49,186 bases of DNA from Flavobacterium psychrophilum (GCA_945861915.1 CAMAWK010000001.1:1-49186), one strand, 5' to 3'. Positions 25,947-37,375 are shown, counted from the first letter of the stretch. Program-made: numbers and translations. Notes: a model not told the origin generated them from the letters alone.

Positions 25947-27644
25947 TTATTTTTTTTGACTTCTAAAAAACTGTGTTTCAAAGATAGAAGAATTACCCAC
26001 ATTATCAACTACCTCCACTTTTAAATCATTGGTGCCTTCAGCTACGATTCCGTCATTAAAATGGTGGATTATTTTTTTGGTTTTACTATCATATTCAAAC
26101 AATATCCAATTTCCGTTTAAATACCCATTATAAGATTTGATGCCCGATTGACTATCGCTAATGGTCAATTGAATAGAATTCGTATTTGTCAACCATTTTC
26201 CTTGAATGGGTTTCGCTATCGTAATTTTGGGTGCAATTGTATCCGAAACCAACCCATATTTGCCTAAAGTTTTAACTTTGGTAGTGAAAATTTTGTCTTT
26301 TTTATAGGTAAAATTATAACCCAATTTACCACCATCTAACGAAGCAATATATGCTTTTTCTCTTTGAATGTCTGTGAATTTTGTGTCTTCGATAGTAATG
26401 GTAAAACTGCTGTGAGCTGGAACTGTATTGTCATGAAGGATTACAATATCATTTATAACCTCAAAATTAAAATTGAAATCCTCATAAAATGTTCCCGCTG
26501 GAAAAAAAACGGAACAATTCTCTTTTTCGAAGTTCGTATCGGTTTTTGCCTTTATAAAATATTTTGAAATAACCGATTCTTTGGCAACAATGGTAGACTG
26601 AACATCTTGTTTTATCGGAATAGAAACAGTGGTTTTATTCCCAAAAAAGTCCCCAATTTCAATTCGATAAATCGATGATAAATTTGGAACAACAGAAATT
26701 ACACCATTAGAAGCATCCGATTGAAGAATACTCAAATTAAACCGATTTTTCATAAACAACTTTTGCACCCGCTGCCCTGTTTTTTTATATCTTGGATAAT
26801 CAATCAACGCATTGATGTAGCGCATTTCGTCAAAAGAATAGGTGTCGAATTGGTACCCAAAACTAGGACTTCCGTTGTAAAAAGAATTCACTTTGTATAC
26901 TCCATTAGCACTAAACGAAACATCATCAAAATCTGCAGCTTGAATTCCAAAACCAATTTTTCCATTGGCTAATACTTTGTCTGACAAATAAGTGCCATCT
27001 TTTTGCAATTTCAAATTAAGCAACAAAGGACGTTGCGATTGATTGACAGTCGTGGAGGCGTCTAAAGGGTACACAAATACTCCAGAAAGAACTGGTTTTT
27101 TGGTGTCTTTTAGCATTTTGTCAAAACCAAAAAGTAAAGGATTAATAATATTTTCGGTGATATTATCTCGAAATTCAAAATGCAAATGTGGGCCTTCCGA
27201 ACCACCTGTGTTTCCAGAAAGTGCGATTATTTGCCCTTTTTTAACTTCTAATTGACCGGGTTTTAAATAGATTTCTAATTCAAATGATTTTTCTTTGTAA
27301 TGCGAATTTTTTATAAATTCTTCAATCACTCCTACGGTTTTTTGCAAATGCCCATAAACCGAAGTAAAGCCGTTATCATGCGTAATATAAAGTGTTTTTC
27401 CGTTTCCAAAAGTGGAGATTTTAATTCTTGAAATATACCCATCGGCAACAGCATAGACATTTAAACCCTCTTTTTGCATGGTTCTAAAATCAAAACCCCC
27501 ATGAAAATGATTGGGTCGTAATTCTCCAAAATTACCAGACAATTGCATCGGAATATCGAGCGGAGATCGGAAATAATCTTTTGGATATTCTTTTTGTGCC
27601 AAAGCCAAAGAACAAAAAAACAAGAAGAGAAGTTTGAAATTCAT
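25947..27644 (-). CDS. Secreted M23-family peptidase (LytM-like)
   Basis: 565 residues from the ATG at 27644, which precedes a signal peptide (MNFKLLFLFFCSLALAQ); a longer reading to 27701 would put hydrophobic residues before it and is less likely. The zinc site is complete: His46 and Asp52 in HFHGGFDF, and His153/His155 in HLHFEF, with GNTGGSEGPH between. M23 enzymes cleave peptidoglycan cross-bridges or act as amidase activators. The remaining 400 residues look beta-rich with a late SDSQSGIKSYNGYLNG segment, which resembles an Ig-like domain. It is followed closely by the TonB-dependent receptor gene on the same strand. Confidence 0.88.
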   Translation of the reverse strand: MNFKLLFLFFCSLALAQKEYPKDYFRSPLDIPMQLSGNFGELRPNHFHGGFDFRTMQKEGLNVYAVADGYISRIKISTFGNGKTLYITHDNGFTSVYGHLQKTVGVIEEFIKNSHYKEKSFELEIYLKPGQLEVKKGQIIALSGNTGGSEGPHLHFEFRDNITENIINPLLFGFDKMLKDTKKPVLSGVFVYPLDASTTVNQSQRPLLLNLKLQKDGTYLSDKVLANGKIGFGIQAADFDDVSFSANGVYKVNSFYNGSPSFGYQFDTYSFDEMRYINALIDYPRYKKTGQRVQKLFMKNRFNLSILQSDASNGVISVVPNLSSIYRIEIGDFFGNKTTVSIPIKQDVQSTIVAKESVISKYFIKAKTDTNFEKENCSVFFPAGTFYEDFNFNFEVINDIVILHDNTVPAHSSFTITIEDTKFTDIQREKAYIASLDGGKLGYNFTYKKDKIFTTKVKTLGKYGLVSDTIAPKITIAKPIQGKWLTNTNSIQLTISDSQSGIKSYNGYLNGNWILFEYDSKTKKIIHHFNDGIVAEGTNDLKVEVVDNVGNSSIFETQFFRSQKK

Positions 27645-27756
27645 AACACAGATTTTGGCTAAAGTAAAAATAAAAGTAGTTACTAAAAAACACAAAAACA
27701 CAACGCGCTGTAAAGCAATAAATTATATATTTTAAAATAAAAAAACGACTAAAAAA

Positions 27757-27786
27757 TTGCATTACTAAAAAGGAATCTTAACTTTG
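27757..27786 (+). promoter_or_regulatory. Promoter of the coiled-coil-zapA-6S-rny unit (TTG-N19-TAACTTTG)
   Basis: TTG at 27757-27759, exactly 19 bases, then TAACTTTG at 27779-27786: the full Bacteroidota vegetative promoter pattern, 28 bases before the first ATG. Confidence 0.75.
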
Positions 27787-27814
27787 TAAGATTAAGTAAT
27801 ACGTAGGACAAGTT

Positions 27815-28105
27815 ATGAGTGTAATTGCAGAAATAATTGATACTCTTGAAAATAAGATTGAAAAACTTTTTTTTAAAATTAATAGTTTAGAAAAAAACAA
27901 TCAAGATTTGAAAATAGAACTATCAAATGCTGTAAAAACGATAGAAATTCAATCTAAACAGATGGATGAATTAAAATCGAAATACGAAACACTCAAAATG
28001 ACTAACGGATTATTAGGTAGTGACGAAAATAAAAGAGAGACAAAGCTTAAAATAAATTCATTGATTCGTGAAATTGATTACTGTATAGCACAACTATCAG
28101 ATTAA
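27815..28105 (+). CDS. Short coiled-coil protein upstream of zapA (ZapB-like in form)
   Basis: 96 residues with no signal or membrane segment. Nearly the whole chain is heptad-like coiled coil (IIDTLENKIEKLFFKINSL through MDELKSKYETLKM), with a short charged tail. It lies 9 bases before zapA and shares its promoter. E. coli ZapB is also a short coiled coil that bridges ZapA to MatP at the division site, and this protein may play the same role here, but no sequence homology can be claimed from reading alone. Confidence 0.75.
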   Translation: MSVIAEIIDTLENKIEKLFFKINSLEKNNQDLKIELSNAVKTIEIQSKQMDELKSKYETLKMTNGLLGSDENKRETKLKINSLIREIDYCIAQLSD

Positions 28106-28114
28106 TAAAAAATT

Positions 28115-28420
28115 ATGGACGAAAAGCTTAAAATTAAAATATCAATTGCTGACCGAGTGTACCCGCTAACCGTGGATATGTCTCAAGAAGAAGGACTTAG
28201 AAGTGCTTCTAAGAAAATTGATGTGATGATAAAGCAATTTGAAGAAAATTATGCCGTTCGTGATAAGCAAGATGTACTAGCTATGTGTGCTTTGCAATTT
28301 GCATCACAATCAGAACAAAAACAAATTGATAACGCCATTAATGGTGATGAAACTATTGAAAGAATTAATAAAATCAATAGCCGATTAGATCAATATCTCG
28401 ATAATGAAACACGTTCTTAA
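28115..28420 (+). CDS. zapA: Cell division protein ZapA
   Basis: 101 residues. KIKISIADRVYPLTVDMSQEEGLRSASKKIDVMIKQFEENYAVRDKQDVLAMCALQ, seen in pieces, matches the N-terminal globular domain of ZapA, followed by a short helical tail for tetramer formation. ZapA cross-links FtsZ protofilaments at the division ring. It is immediately upstream of a 6S-like RNA and rny, the arrangement expected in Flavobacteria. Confidence 0.9.
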   Translation: MDEKLKIKISIADRVYPLTVDMSQEEGLRSASKKIDVMIKQFEENYAVRDKQDVLAMCALQFASQSEQKQIDNAINGDETIERINKINSRLDQYLDNETRS

Positions 28421-28429
28421 AAATAACTA

Positions 28430-28600
28430 AAGTTACTGCCTACATTAGTTCAAATTTGGTAAACTCAACACTAACAATTTAGAATGAGCAAATCATCGTT
28501 ACTATAGCAAGCCAATTCAGTTTGGAAGCTTGAACAACGAGTTAGCTCAAAACTTGTATTTCAGAGTTTATACAAGCAAACTAACGTAGGCTTTTTTTAT
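28430..28600 (+). ncRNA. ssrS: 6S-like RNA (Flavobacterial SsrS type)
   Basis: The 198-base zapA-rny gap has no frame but strong RNA structure. GCCTACATTAGTT at 28438-28450 pairs with AACTAACGTAGGC at 28579-28591 (12 of 13), and inside it TAAACTC (28460-28466) pairs with GAGTTTA (28564-28570), leaving a large central region: the long hairpin with internal bulge typical of 6S RNA, which binds RNA polymerase holoenzyme and represses it in stationary phase. A run of seven T after the closing arm (28592-28598) serves as terminator. Location between zapA and rny agrees with the Rfam family for Flavobacteria (6S-Flavo). Ends are approximate. Identified from structure and place, not by search. Confidence 0.8.
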
Positions 28601-28618
28601 ATATAAATACAACTAAAC

Positions 28619-30184
28619 ATGGACAACATTTTATTAATACTAATTTCAGGAATTGGTGGAATTGCAGGAGGTTTTGGTATAGCCAAAATAATTGAAAAAA
28701 GCAATATTTCTAATTTGATTAAAAACGCAAAAAAAGAAGCATCTTCTATATTGAAAGATGCTAATTTAGAGGCTGAGAATATCAAAAAAGACAAAATTCT
28801 TCAAGCAAAAGAGCGATTTATTGAATTGAAATCAGAACACGAACAAGTGATTTTGTCTCGAGATCAAAAAATGGCCGAGGTAGAAAAAAGAGTTAGAGAC
28901 AAAGAATCGCAAGTTTCCAATGAATTATCAAAAGCTAAAAAAGTAAATGATGAATTTGAAGCAAAAACAACTGAATTTAATTCAAAAATTGAAATTTTAG
29001 AAAAGAAACAAATTGAGGTCGAAAAACTACATAAAAGTCAATTGCAACAGCTTGAAGTTATTTCTGGACTTTCTACTGAAGATGCTAAAAATCAATTAAT
29101 TGAAGGCTTAAAAGCAGAAGCCAAAATGGAAGCTATGTCGCATATTCAAGACACCATTGAAGAAGCTAAATTAACTGCACAACAAGAAGCTAAAAAAATA
29201 ATCATTAACACTATTCAGCGAGTAGGAACCGAAGAAGCGGTAGAAAACTGCGTTTCTGTTTTCAACATAGAATCGGATGATGTCAAAGGTCGAATTATTG
29301 GTCGTGAAGGTAGAAACATTAGAGCTTTAGAAGCTGCAACTGGTGTTGAAATCATTGTAGATGACACTCCAGAAGCTATCATTCTTTCGTGTTTTGATCC
29401 GGTTCGTAGAGAAATTGCTCGTTTGTCTTTGCATAAATTGGTAACCGACGGAAGAATACACCCAGCAAGAATCGAAGAAGTAGTAGCAAAAACTACCAAA
29501 CAAATTGATGATGAAATTATTGAAGTAGGAAAAAGAACCGTTATCGATTTGGGTATTCATGGTTTGCATCCAGAATTGATAAAAGTAGTAGGAAGAATGA
29601 AATATCGTTCTTCTTATGGGCAAAATTTGCTGCAACACTCTCGCGAAGTTTCAAAATTGTGTGGTATCATGGCAGCTGAATTAGGATTGAATGTAAAACT
29701 GGCTAAAAGAGCTGGATTATTACACGATATTGGTAAAGTTCCAGACGCAGAAAGCGATTTACCACACGCATTATTAGGTATGCAATGGGCAGAAAAATAT
29801 GGTGAGAAAGAAGAGGTTTGCAACGCTATTGGAGCTCACCACGACGAGATTGAAATGAAATCACTATTGTCGCCAATAATACAAGTTTGTGATGCCATTT
29901 CTGGTGCTAGACCAGGTGCTAGAAGACAAGTGTTGGATTCATATATTCAACGTTTAAAAGATTTAGAAGAAGTGGCTTATGGATTTAAAGGCGTTAAAAA
30001 TGCCTATGCTATTCAAGCGGGTAGAGAATTGCGTGTGATTGTAGAAAGCGAAAAAGTATCTGATGATAATGCCGTTACTTTGTCATTTGAAATATCACAA
30101 AAAATTCAAACTGAGATGACCTATCCTGGGCAAGTAAAAGTGACAGTAATTCGGGAAACCAGAGCCGTAAATATTGCGAAATAA
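28619..30184 (+). CDS. rny: Ribonuclease Y
   Basis: 521 residues, usual length. One N-terminal membrane helix (about 3-21), a long coiled coil (to about 200), the KH RNA-binding domain [21 protein letters not shown], then the HD phosphohydrolase domain with [10 protein letters not shown] (His369-Asp370) and AHHDE. This membrane-bound endoribonuclease starts mRNA turnover in many bacteria lacking RNase E. Its ATG is 21 bases after the 6S-like RNA's T run, so it could be read from the zapA promoter by read-through or from a promoter inside the RNA. Confidence 0.95.
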   Translation: MDNILLILISGIGGIAGGFGIAKIIEKSNISNLIKNAKKEASSILKDANLEAENIKKDKILQAKERFIELKSEHEQVILSRDQKMAEVEKRVRDKESQVSNELSKAKKVNDEFEAKTTEFNSKIEILEKKQIEVEKLHKSQLQQLEVISGLSTEDAKNQLIEGLKAEAKMEAMSHIQDTIEEAKLTAQQEAKKIIINTIQRVGTEEAVENCVSVFNIESDDVKGRIIGREGRNIRALEAATGVEIIVDDTPEAIILSCFDPVRREIARLSLHKLVTDGRIHPARIEEVVAKTTKQIDDEIIEVGKRTVIDLGIHGLHPELIKVVGRMKYRSSYGQNLLQHSREVSKLCGIMAAELGLNVKLAKRAGLLHDIGKVPDAESDLPHALLGMQWAEKYGEKEEVCNAIGAHHDEIEMKSLLSPIIQVCDAISGARPGARRQVLDSYIQRLKDLEEVAYGFKGVKNAYAIQAGRELRVIVESEKVSDDNAVTLSFEISQKIQTEMTYPGQVKVTVIRETRAVNIAK

Positions 30185-30215
30185 GAATTTATAATTAATT
30201 CTCAAAATAGTAAAA

Positions 30216-30247
30216 ACCGCCTGAGAATTTATCAATTCTCAGGCAGT
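30216..30247. terminator. Bidirectional terminator between rny and thiN
   Basis: Arms GCCTGAGAATT and AATTCTCAGGC (11 bp, perfect) around TATC. The plus side is followed by TTATTTTT and the minus side by GGTTTTT, so it can close both convergent genes. Confidence 0.85.
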
Positions 30248-30252
30248 TATTT

Positions 30253-30915
30253 TTAATCCCAACATTCCATCAAGAGTAAATCACCTTTGATGTGTTCTAT
30301 ACTCACTATTCCATCCGAAACAACATGATTGCTACTTCCTGTTCGATATCCGATTGTTAAATCTTCATTTTGTAATGGATAAAATAAATTTTGAGTAGAA
30401 ATTCCAGAAACATTTCCAACCGGAATTAATGAAATAATGGTATTTGCAACATACCATTTCTCAAATTTTTTAGGCAATAAAAACACCCTAGAATGATCAT
30501 CTAAAATAACAACCTTTAATAAATCTCTGTATTTAGAAATTGTAGTCAAATTTGTAATCGTATGATCGGCTCGTTTTCCAGTAGCCCAAACCACATTGAC
30601 CATTGGAATATTTCGCTCAATAAGATAATCAAATGCTTTTTCTAAATCGGTTTTATTCTGATCTGGAGTATGAACAATTTCTATGGGAAATTGTTTTTCT
30701 TTATAAAAATTGGCATCAAAACCACGATCGAAATCGCCTAAAAGCACATCTACTTTGATGCCTAATTCTAAAACTCTATCAATGGCTGAGTCAAGCACAA
30801 TGACCAAAGGCGACCATTCGAGTAATTGTCCCAATAATTCTTGACTACAACAAGCACCGTTAGCTATAATTAAAGCTGGTTCTTGATCATCGCGAACAAT
30901 ATGGTGTGAGGACAT
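30253..30915 (-). CDS. thiN: Thiamine pyrophosphokinase
   Basis: 220 residues, the family length. It transfers pyrophosphate from ATP to thiamine to give thiamine pyrophosphate. GDFDRGFD with the metal-binding Asp residues, HTPDQNKTDLEKAFDYL and VVWATGKRADHTITNL are conserved blocks. The C-terminal half has the thiamine-binding beta sandwich (GNVSGISTQNLFYPL, YRTGSSNHVV). It is 66 bases after the DUF4249 lipoprotein gene on the same strand; a 9-bp palindrome lies in between. No thiamine riboswitch was seen. Confidence 0.9.
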   Translation of the reverse strand: MSSHHIVRDDQEPALIIANGACCSQELLGQLLEWSPLVIVLDSAIDRVLELGIKVDVLLGDFDRGFDANFYKEKQFPIEIVHTPDQNKTDLEKAFDYLIERNIPMVNVVWATGKRADHTITNLTTISKYRDLLKVVILDDHSRVFLLPKKFEKWYVANTIISLIPVGNVSGISTQNLFYPLQNEDLTIGYRTGSSNHVVSDGIVSIEHIKGDLLLMECWD

Positions 30916-30944
30916 GAGATTGTAGATTTCAGATTGTACAATTT

Positions 30945-30963
30945 AAATTGAAAATTTCAATTT
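30945..30963. repeat. 9-bp palindrome between thiN and DUF4249 gene
   Basis: AAATTGAAA and TTTCAATTT are perfect arms around one A. It sits 30 bases before the thiN ATG. Low base complexity makes chance possible; it may also be a regulator site. Confidence 0.35.
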
Positions 30964-30981
30964 TGTAAATTTAAACATAAA

Positions 30982-31803
30982 TTATTCTACAACATAATTT
31001 CGATAATCCGTTTCAGATAAATTAAAATACCCAAAGGCAAAATTTTTAAAATTGGTTTGATTTACAATATTCCCACGAACTGATGCTGGAGCAGTAGCAA
31101 ATGGACCTCCGCTGGTACTTCCTGCGACTGCAGTTAACTTTCTCATATATTCGAAATAGCGTTTTGAAATTCCAAACAAGGTAATGTCTAAATTATCTCC
31201 TGATTCTAATTCTTCGTTGATATATAACCCAAAATTTTCATTCCCTTGCGTAAAACTATCATCAAAAATATCATAAGACGGGATGGCTAAAGCGCTAGAT
31301 TTAAATTTAAACATATAATAATTATCTTCATTTACTGGATCATCGAAAAATGATTTAATTTCTATTTCTTCACCCGTAAATCCACCGTCATTTTTTTGAA
31401 TGGTAGTTTTAATCGTTGGTACACTTTTTAATGTTTCGGTAGCCGTATAGGTTTGTCCGTTTAACTTGATAGTTAACACATATTCTTGGTCGATAACTGG
31501 ATCAAAATTAGAGCATTTATATTCGCCCGTGTTAGGTGTTTCAATAAAATTAAAAACGGTATTTCCAGCGGTTGTAACAGTAACATCAGCTCCAGAAACG
31601 GTTGGAATTACTTCATCAAAATAGCCTGTAGTGGTTGTTAATCTCACTTTTTGTTCGTTTCCTGAAGTGCCTTTTTTCCATTGAATGGAAGCAAAAACAA
31701 CCAGTTTTGGAGAAGCTGTTTCTAAATCTACTTCTATTACATCTTCGCAACTTGAAGCTAAAATAGTGAGTATAAAAAGGGTTATGATTTTATATAGTTT
31801 CAT
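30982..31803 (-). CDS. DUF4249 lipoprotein, TonB receptor partner
   Basis: 273 residues. The signal ends in a lipobox at Cys19 (TILASSC), and the EDVIEVDLETASPKLVV start is typical of DUF4249. The rest is beta-rich with no catalytic motif. These lipoproteins are regularly encoded right after TonB-dependent receptors in Bacteroidota and are thought to cover or feed the pore as SusD does. Here the receptor is 95 bases upstream on the same strand. Substrate unknown; thiN downstream hints at, but does not prove, thiamine-related cargo. Confidence 0.85.
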   Translation of the reverse strand: MKLYKIITLFILTILASSCEDVIEVDLETASPKLVVFASIQWKKGTSGNEQKVRLTTTTGYFDEVIPTVSGADVTVTTAGNTVFNFIETPNTGEYKCSNFDPVIDQEYVLTIKLNGQTYTATETLKSVPTIKTTIQKNDGGFTGEEIEIKSFFDDPVNEDNYYMFKFKSSALAIPSYDIFDDSFTQGNENFGLYINEELESGDNLDITLFGISKRYFEYMRKLTAVAGSTSGGPFATAPASVRGNIVNQTNFKNFAFGYFNLSETDYRNYVVE

Positions 31804-31898
31804 ATGTTTTGTTTAATGTTTTTTATTGGTCATATGTAATTCGCATTTAATTATTTGTTTTTTGCGACAAATATTCAGTTATGCTCATTTCATCTGAA

Positions 31899-34343
31899 TT
31901 AAAATTTAAAGTTATAACTAATTCCGGGTACTATACCAAATATGGATAATCGAATCGCTTCATTCGAACCTGAAATTTCATTTTGTCGAAACGAAATAGA
32001 AGCTGCATTTTTTCGACCATACAAATTATAAATACTAAACACCCATTCCCCTTTCCAATTTTTCTTTTTAGTTGATTTTGGAGTATAGGTAGCCGAAACA
32101 TCTAAATGATGATAGGCGGGCAAAGAACTTCCATTTCGAAGTCCAAAACTTGGGATTGTTATTCCTGAACCAGGAATTATTGCGCCAGTTTCATCAGTCA
32201 CTCCTCCATATTCATATTGTTCATTCGGAAGCGTAACAGGTTGTCCAGATTGTAATACAAAATTGGCCCCAAAATTCCATTTTTTACTATAATCATAGGT
32301 GCTCGTGATGGATAAATTATGCAATTTATCATAGCCTGAACGATACCAATTCCCTTCGTTAATTCCTGTTTCTGTAGCATTTCTGCCTGGTGTTTGCTGT
32401 TCAGATCGAGACAAAGTATAAGCTAACCAACCGCTCAATTTTCCAGTGTTTTTTCGCAATAAAACTTCCAATCCATAAGAACGCATTTGACCATTGAGAA
32501 CGATTTGTTCAATGGCTTCATTCGCTATCAAATCGGCACCATCAATGTAATCAATACGGTTTTTTGTCTTTTTGTAAAAAGATTCAATTTCTAATGAATA
32601 ATTGTTATCATTAAAATTTTTGAAATAACCCACCGCAACTTGATCGGCGATTTGGGGTTGAATATAATTGTCGCTTGGTGTCCAAACATCCAAAGGAGTT
32701 GGAGAAGCCGTATTGGTAATTAATTGCAAATATTGTGTCATTCGATTGTAACTCAATTTCACCGATTGATTTTCGTTAAATTGATACGAAGCAGCGAATC
32801 TTGGTTCTAAATTATTAAAACTTTCGATGACTTTGTTACTGCCATAGAATTGGGTACTAATTGGCTCTCCTTTTTCGTAAATCTGTAAATCTGAATTAAA
32901 TACTACTGCTTGATTATTAGCGTACAAATTTACAGTAGAACTCCCTAATCTATAAAACAAGCTATACCGCAAGCCATAGGAAAGAGATAATTTTTGGGAT
33001 ACTTTTTGCTCTGCATCAATATAAAATGAAGGTTCAAAAGCATATTTTTTATCTAATTCATCATAAAGAATACCAGAAGTAGAATTCGAAGGCTCAATAA
33101 TTCCGGGGTTAAAATCATAATAAATACCGCTAAGACCATAATTTAATTTCATTTTATCGCTAATATAATTCTTGAAATCATATTTGATGTTGTAATTTTT
33201 AATACCTGAATTCCAAAGAAAACCGATTAAATCCAGGTCTAAACCATAATAATAATCACTATAAATCAAGGATAAATTAGAAAACAACTTGTCCGAAAAT
33301 AAATGATTCCAACGCAAGTTGAGAGTAGTATTTCCATATGTGTTAACAAAACTTTCGTTGAGACTAAATACATCACGACCAAAATAACCCGAAAGAAATA
33401 AATTATTGTTTGGATTGAGTTTGTAGTTGATTTTGGTATTCAAATCATAAAAATAAGCCGAATTAGGATTGTCGGCTAATATTAAAAACAAATGCGCATA
33501 CGATCCACGTCCACCAAAAAGATAAGATCCTTTTCCTTTTACAATCGGACCTTCTACTAATAACCTGCTAGTTACTAACCCAATTCCACCGCTAACGCCA
33601 AAATCATTACTATTCCCGTCTTTTTGATAAATATCTAAAACAGAAGAAGCCCGACCGCCAAAGCGAGCTGGAATTCCGCCTTTATACAATTTTAAATCTT
33701 TGACAACATCAGGATTAAAAACCGAGAAAAAACCAAAAACATGCGAAGAATTAAAGATGGTGGCTTCGTCTAACAAAATTAAATTTTGGTCGGCTCCACC
33801 CCCACGAACATTAAACCCAGATTGCCCTTCACCTGCATTGGTAACGCCAGGCAAAGTTAAAATAGCTTTTAACACATCAGTTTCGCCTAATACTGCTGGG
33901 ATTTTTTTGATAGATGCTCCAGAAAGTTTATTCACACTCATTTCAGGTTTTCGAATGTTCGTTGACTTTTTGTCATTGGTAACAATCACTTCTTCTAATT
34001 GTGTACCGTCTTCAATTAACGAAAAATCTAATTTTTTGGTTCTGTCCAATTCTACTGTTTCAGAAATGGTTTTGAAACCCAAATAAGAAATTTTGAGAGT
34101 ATAATTCCCTTTCGGAATCGTAATCGAATAAAATCCGTATTCGTTAGTTGTAGTTCCTGTTTTTAATTCGGGAATATAAATTGTAGCACCTATTAAAGTT
34201 TCGTTGTTGGTACTATCCGAAATAGTCCCACTCAAGGTTAACTTTTGTTTTAGTTGAGTGCTAGAATTATTTTCTTGAGAGAAAACTAAGGCAGAAACAA
34301 TCAAAAAAGAAAGTGTAAAAGCCTGTTTAAATGTTAATTTCAT
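31899..34343 (-). CDS. TonB-dependent outer-membrane receptor paired with DUF4249
   Basis: 814 residues. Signal peptide (MKLTFKQAFTLSFLIVSALVFSQ), a carboxypeptidase-like regulatory domain (about 35-115, LSGTISDSTNNETLIGATIY), plug domain (about 120-240; GFNVRGGGADQNLILLDEAT, NPDVVKDLKLYKGGIPARFGG) and a 22-strand-type barrel ending in GIVPGISYNFKF. It is the first gene of a probable receptor-DUF4249-thiN unit. The nutrient cannot be read from sequence. Confidence 0.9.
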   Translation of the reverse strand: MKLTFKQAFTLSFLIVSALVFSQENNSSTQLKQKLTLSGTISDSTNNETLIGATIYIPELKTGTTTNEYGFYSITIPKGNYTLKISYLGFKTISETVELDRTKKLDFSLIEDGTQLEEVIVTNDKKSTNIRKPEMSVNKLSGASIKKIPAVLGETDVLKAILTLPGVTNAGEGQSGFNVRGGGADQNLILLDEATIFNSSHVFGFFSVFNPDVVKDLKLYKGGIPARFGGRASSVLDIYQKDGNSNDFGVSGGIGLVTSRLLVEGPIVKGKGSYLFGGRGSYAHLFLILADNPNSAYFYDLNTKINYKLNPNNNLFLSGYFGRDVFSLNESFVNTYGNTTLNLRWNHLFSDKLFSNLSLIYSDYYYGLDLDLIGFLWNSGIKNYNIKYDFKNYISDKMKLNYGLSGIYYDFNPGIIEPSNSTSGILYDELDKKYAFEPSFYIDAEQKVSQKLSLSYGLRYSLFYRLGSSTVNLYANNQAVVFNSDLQIYEKGEPISTQFYGSNKVIESFNNLEPRFAASYQFNENQSVKLSYNRMTQYLQLITNTASPTPLDVWTPSDNYIQPQIADQVAVGYFKNFNDNNYSLEIESFYKKTKNRIDYIDGADLIANEAIEQIVLNGQMRSYGLEVLLRKNTGKLSGWLAYTLSRSEQQTPGRNATETGINEGNWYRSGYDKLHNLSITSTYDYSKKWNFGANFVLQSGQPVTLPNEQYEYGGVTDETGAIIPGSGITIPSFGLRNGSSLPAYHHLDVSATYTPKSTKKKNWKGEWVFSIYNLYGRKNAASISFRQNEISGSNEAIRLSIFGIVPGISYNFKF

Positions 34344-34430
34344 ACTTATTATTTAGTTTGGCAAAATAGACGAATTTAATAAACATTTGTTACATAACGG
34401 ATGTTAACCTTTGGTTAAAATAGTACACAA

Positions 34431-34460
34431 AAAAAGACAACCTTTGGTAGTTGCCTTTTT
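34431..34460 (-). terminator. Terminator after isocitrate dehydrogenase
   Basis: On the minus strand AAAAAGGCAAC and GTTGTCTTTTT pair with one mismatch, and a T7 tail follows. It lies 24 bases beyond the icd stop. Confidence 0.75.
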
Positions 34461-34483
34461 CTTATGACTATTTTTAAAATTAT

Positions 34484-36739
<2,256 letters not shown>

Positions 36740-36742
36740 TTA

Positions 36743-36750
36743 CAAATGTA
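36743..36750 (-). promoter_or_regulatory. Candidate -7 box (TACATTTG) for icd
   Basis: Minus strand TACATTTG matches TAnnTTTG, 36 bases before the icd ATG. No good -33 TTG at standard spacing. Confidence 0.45.
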
Positions 36751-36890
36751 ATAAAAACGATTTCGTATTTTAAGATTTGTTTAAGATTATGTTTGTCATC
36801 TATTCTATTATTGTTAAATTATGATTAATTGATTTTTATAAAATGAATTATTAAAAATAGCTACTTCTTTTTTTTGAAATTAGCCTAAAT

Positions 36891-36920
36891 AAAAAAGTCC
36901 CAACATTGTTGAGACTTTAA
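36891..36920 (-). terminator. Terminator after rplS
   Basis: Minus strand stem AAAGTC-x-CAACA / TGTTG-x-GACTTT with one mismatch and a single-base loop, followed by a T run. It starts 24 bases beyond the rplS stop. Confidence 0.8.
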
Positions 36921-36943
36921 TTTGATATAAATCAAAAAGAAAA

Positions 36944-37294
36944 TTATCTTCTTTTATCTTTAATTTTAGCTTTTTTACCTGTAAGTTCTCTAAAGTAGAA
37001 AATTCTAGCTCTACGAACAGCACCTTTTTTGTTAATTTCAATTTTTTGTAATGCAGGAAGATTTACAGGAAAGATACGTTCTACTCCAATTGCTCCTGAC
37101 ATTTTACGGATAGTGAAAGTTTCTGTATTTCCAGAACCTCTTCTTTGAATTACTACTCCTTTAAAAAACTGTGTTCTTGTTTTTTCACCCTCTTTAATTT
37201 CGTAGAAAACAGTAATGGTGTCTCCTGCTCCGAAAACTGGGAAATCATTTTTTTTAACTAATTCGTCTTGAACGAATTTTAATAAATCTGCCAT
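36944..37294 (-). CDS. rplS: Ribosomal protein bL19
   Basis: 116 residues. FPVFGAGDTITVFYEI, FKGVVIQRRGSG, ETFTIRKMSGAIGVERIFP and the RRARIFYFRELTGKKAKIKDKR tail are bL19 signatures. It sits at the 30S-50S interface. It follows trmD, as in many bacteria, but with its own promoter and an approximately 70-base leader between them. Confidence 0.97.
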   Translation of the reverse strand: MADLLKFVQDELVKKNDFPVFGAGDTITVFYEIKEGEKTRTQFFKGVVIQRRGSGNTETFTIRKMSGAIGVERIFPVNLPALQKIEINKKGAVRRARIFYFRELTGKKAKIKDKRR

Positions 37295-37363
37295 GATATT
37301 TTTTAATTATGGTTTAATAAAAGAGCAACATTCACGGATTTCGCCAGAGGTTGGTCTAATGTG
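37295..37363 (-). promoter_or_regulatory. Candidate structured 5' leader of rplS
   Basis: After the -7 box the leader has complementary ACATT (minus, near 37362) and AATGT (near 37330) arms enclosing a small CCA-TGG hairpin. Families of autoregulatory leaders before Flavobacterial L19 are known from comparative genomics; this could be one, but the match has not been tested. Confidence 0.35.
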
Positions 37364-37367
37364 GGCG

Positions 37368-37375
37368 CAAAAGTA
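37368..37375 (-). promoter_or_regulatory. -7 box (TACTTTTG) for rplS
   Basis: Minus strand TACTTTTG is a full TAnnTTTG match. Phased A-tracts lie immediately upstream (37376-37413) in place of a clear -33 TTG. Confidence 0.6.

Noticed and set aside
30219..30244. CTGAGA near thiN as part of a thiamine riboswitch
   Set aside because: The sequence is the arm of a simple terminator hairpin at the 3' side of thiN; no other riboswitch helices are present, and it is on the wrong side of the gene.
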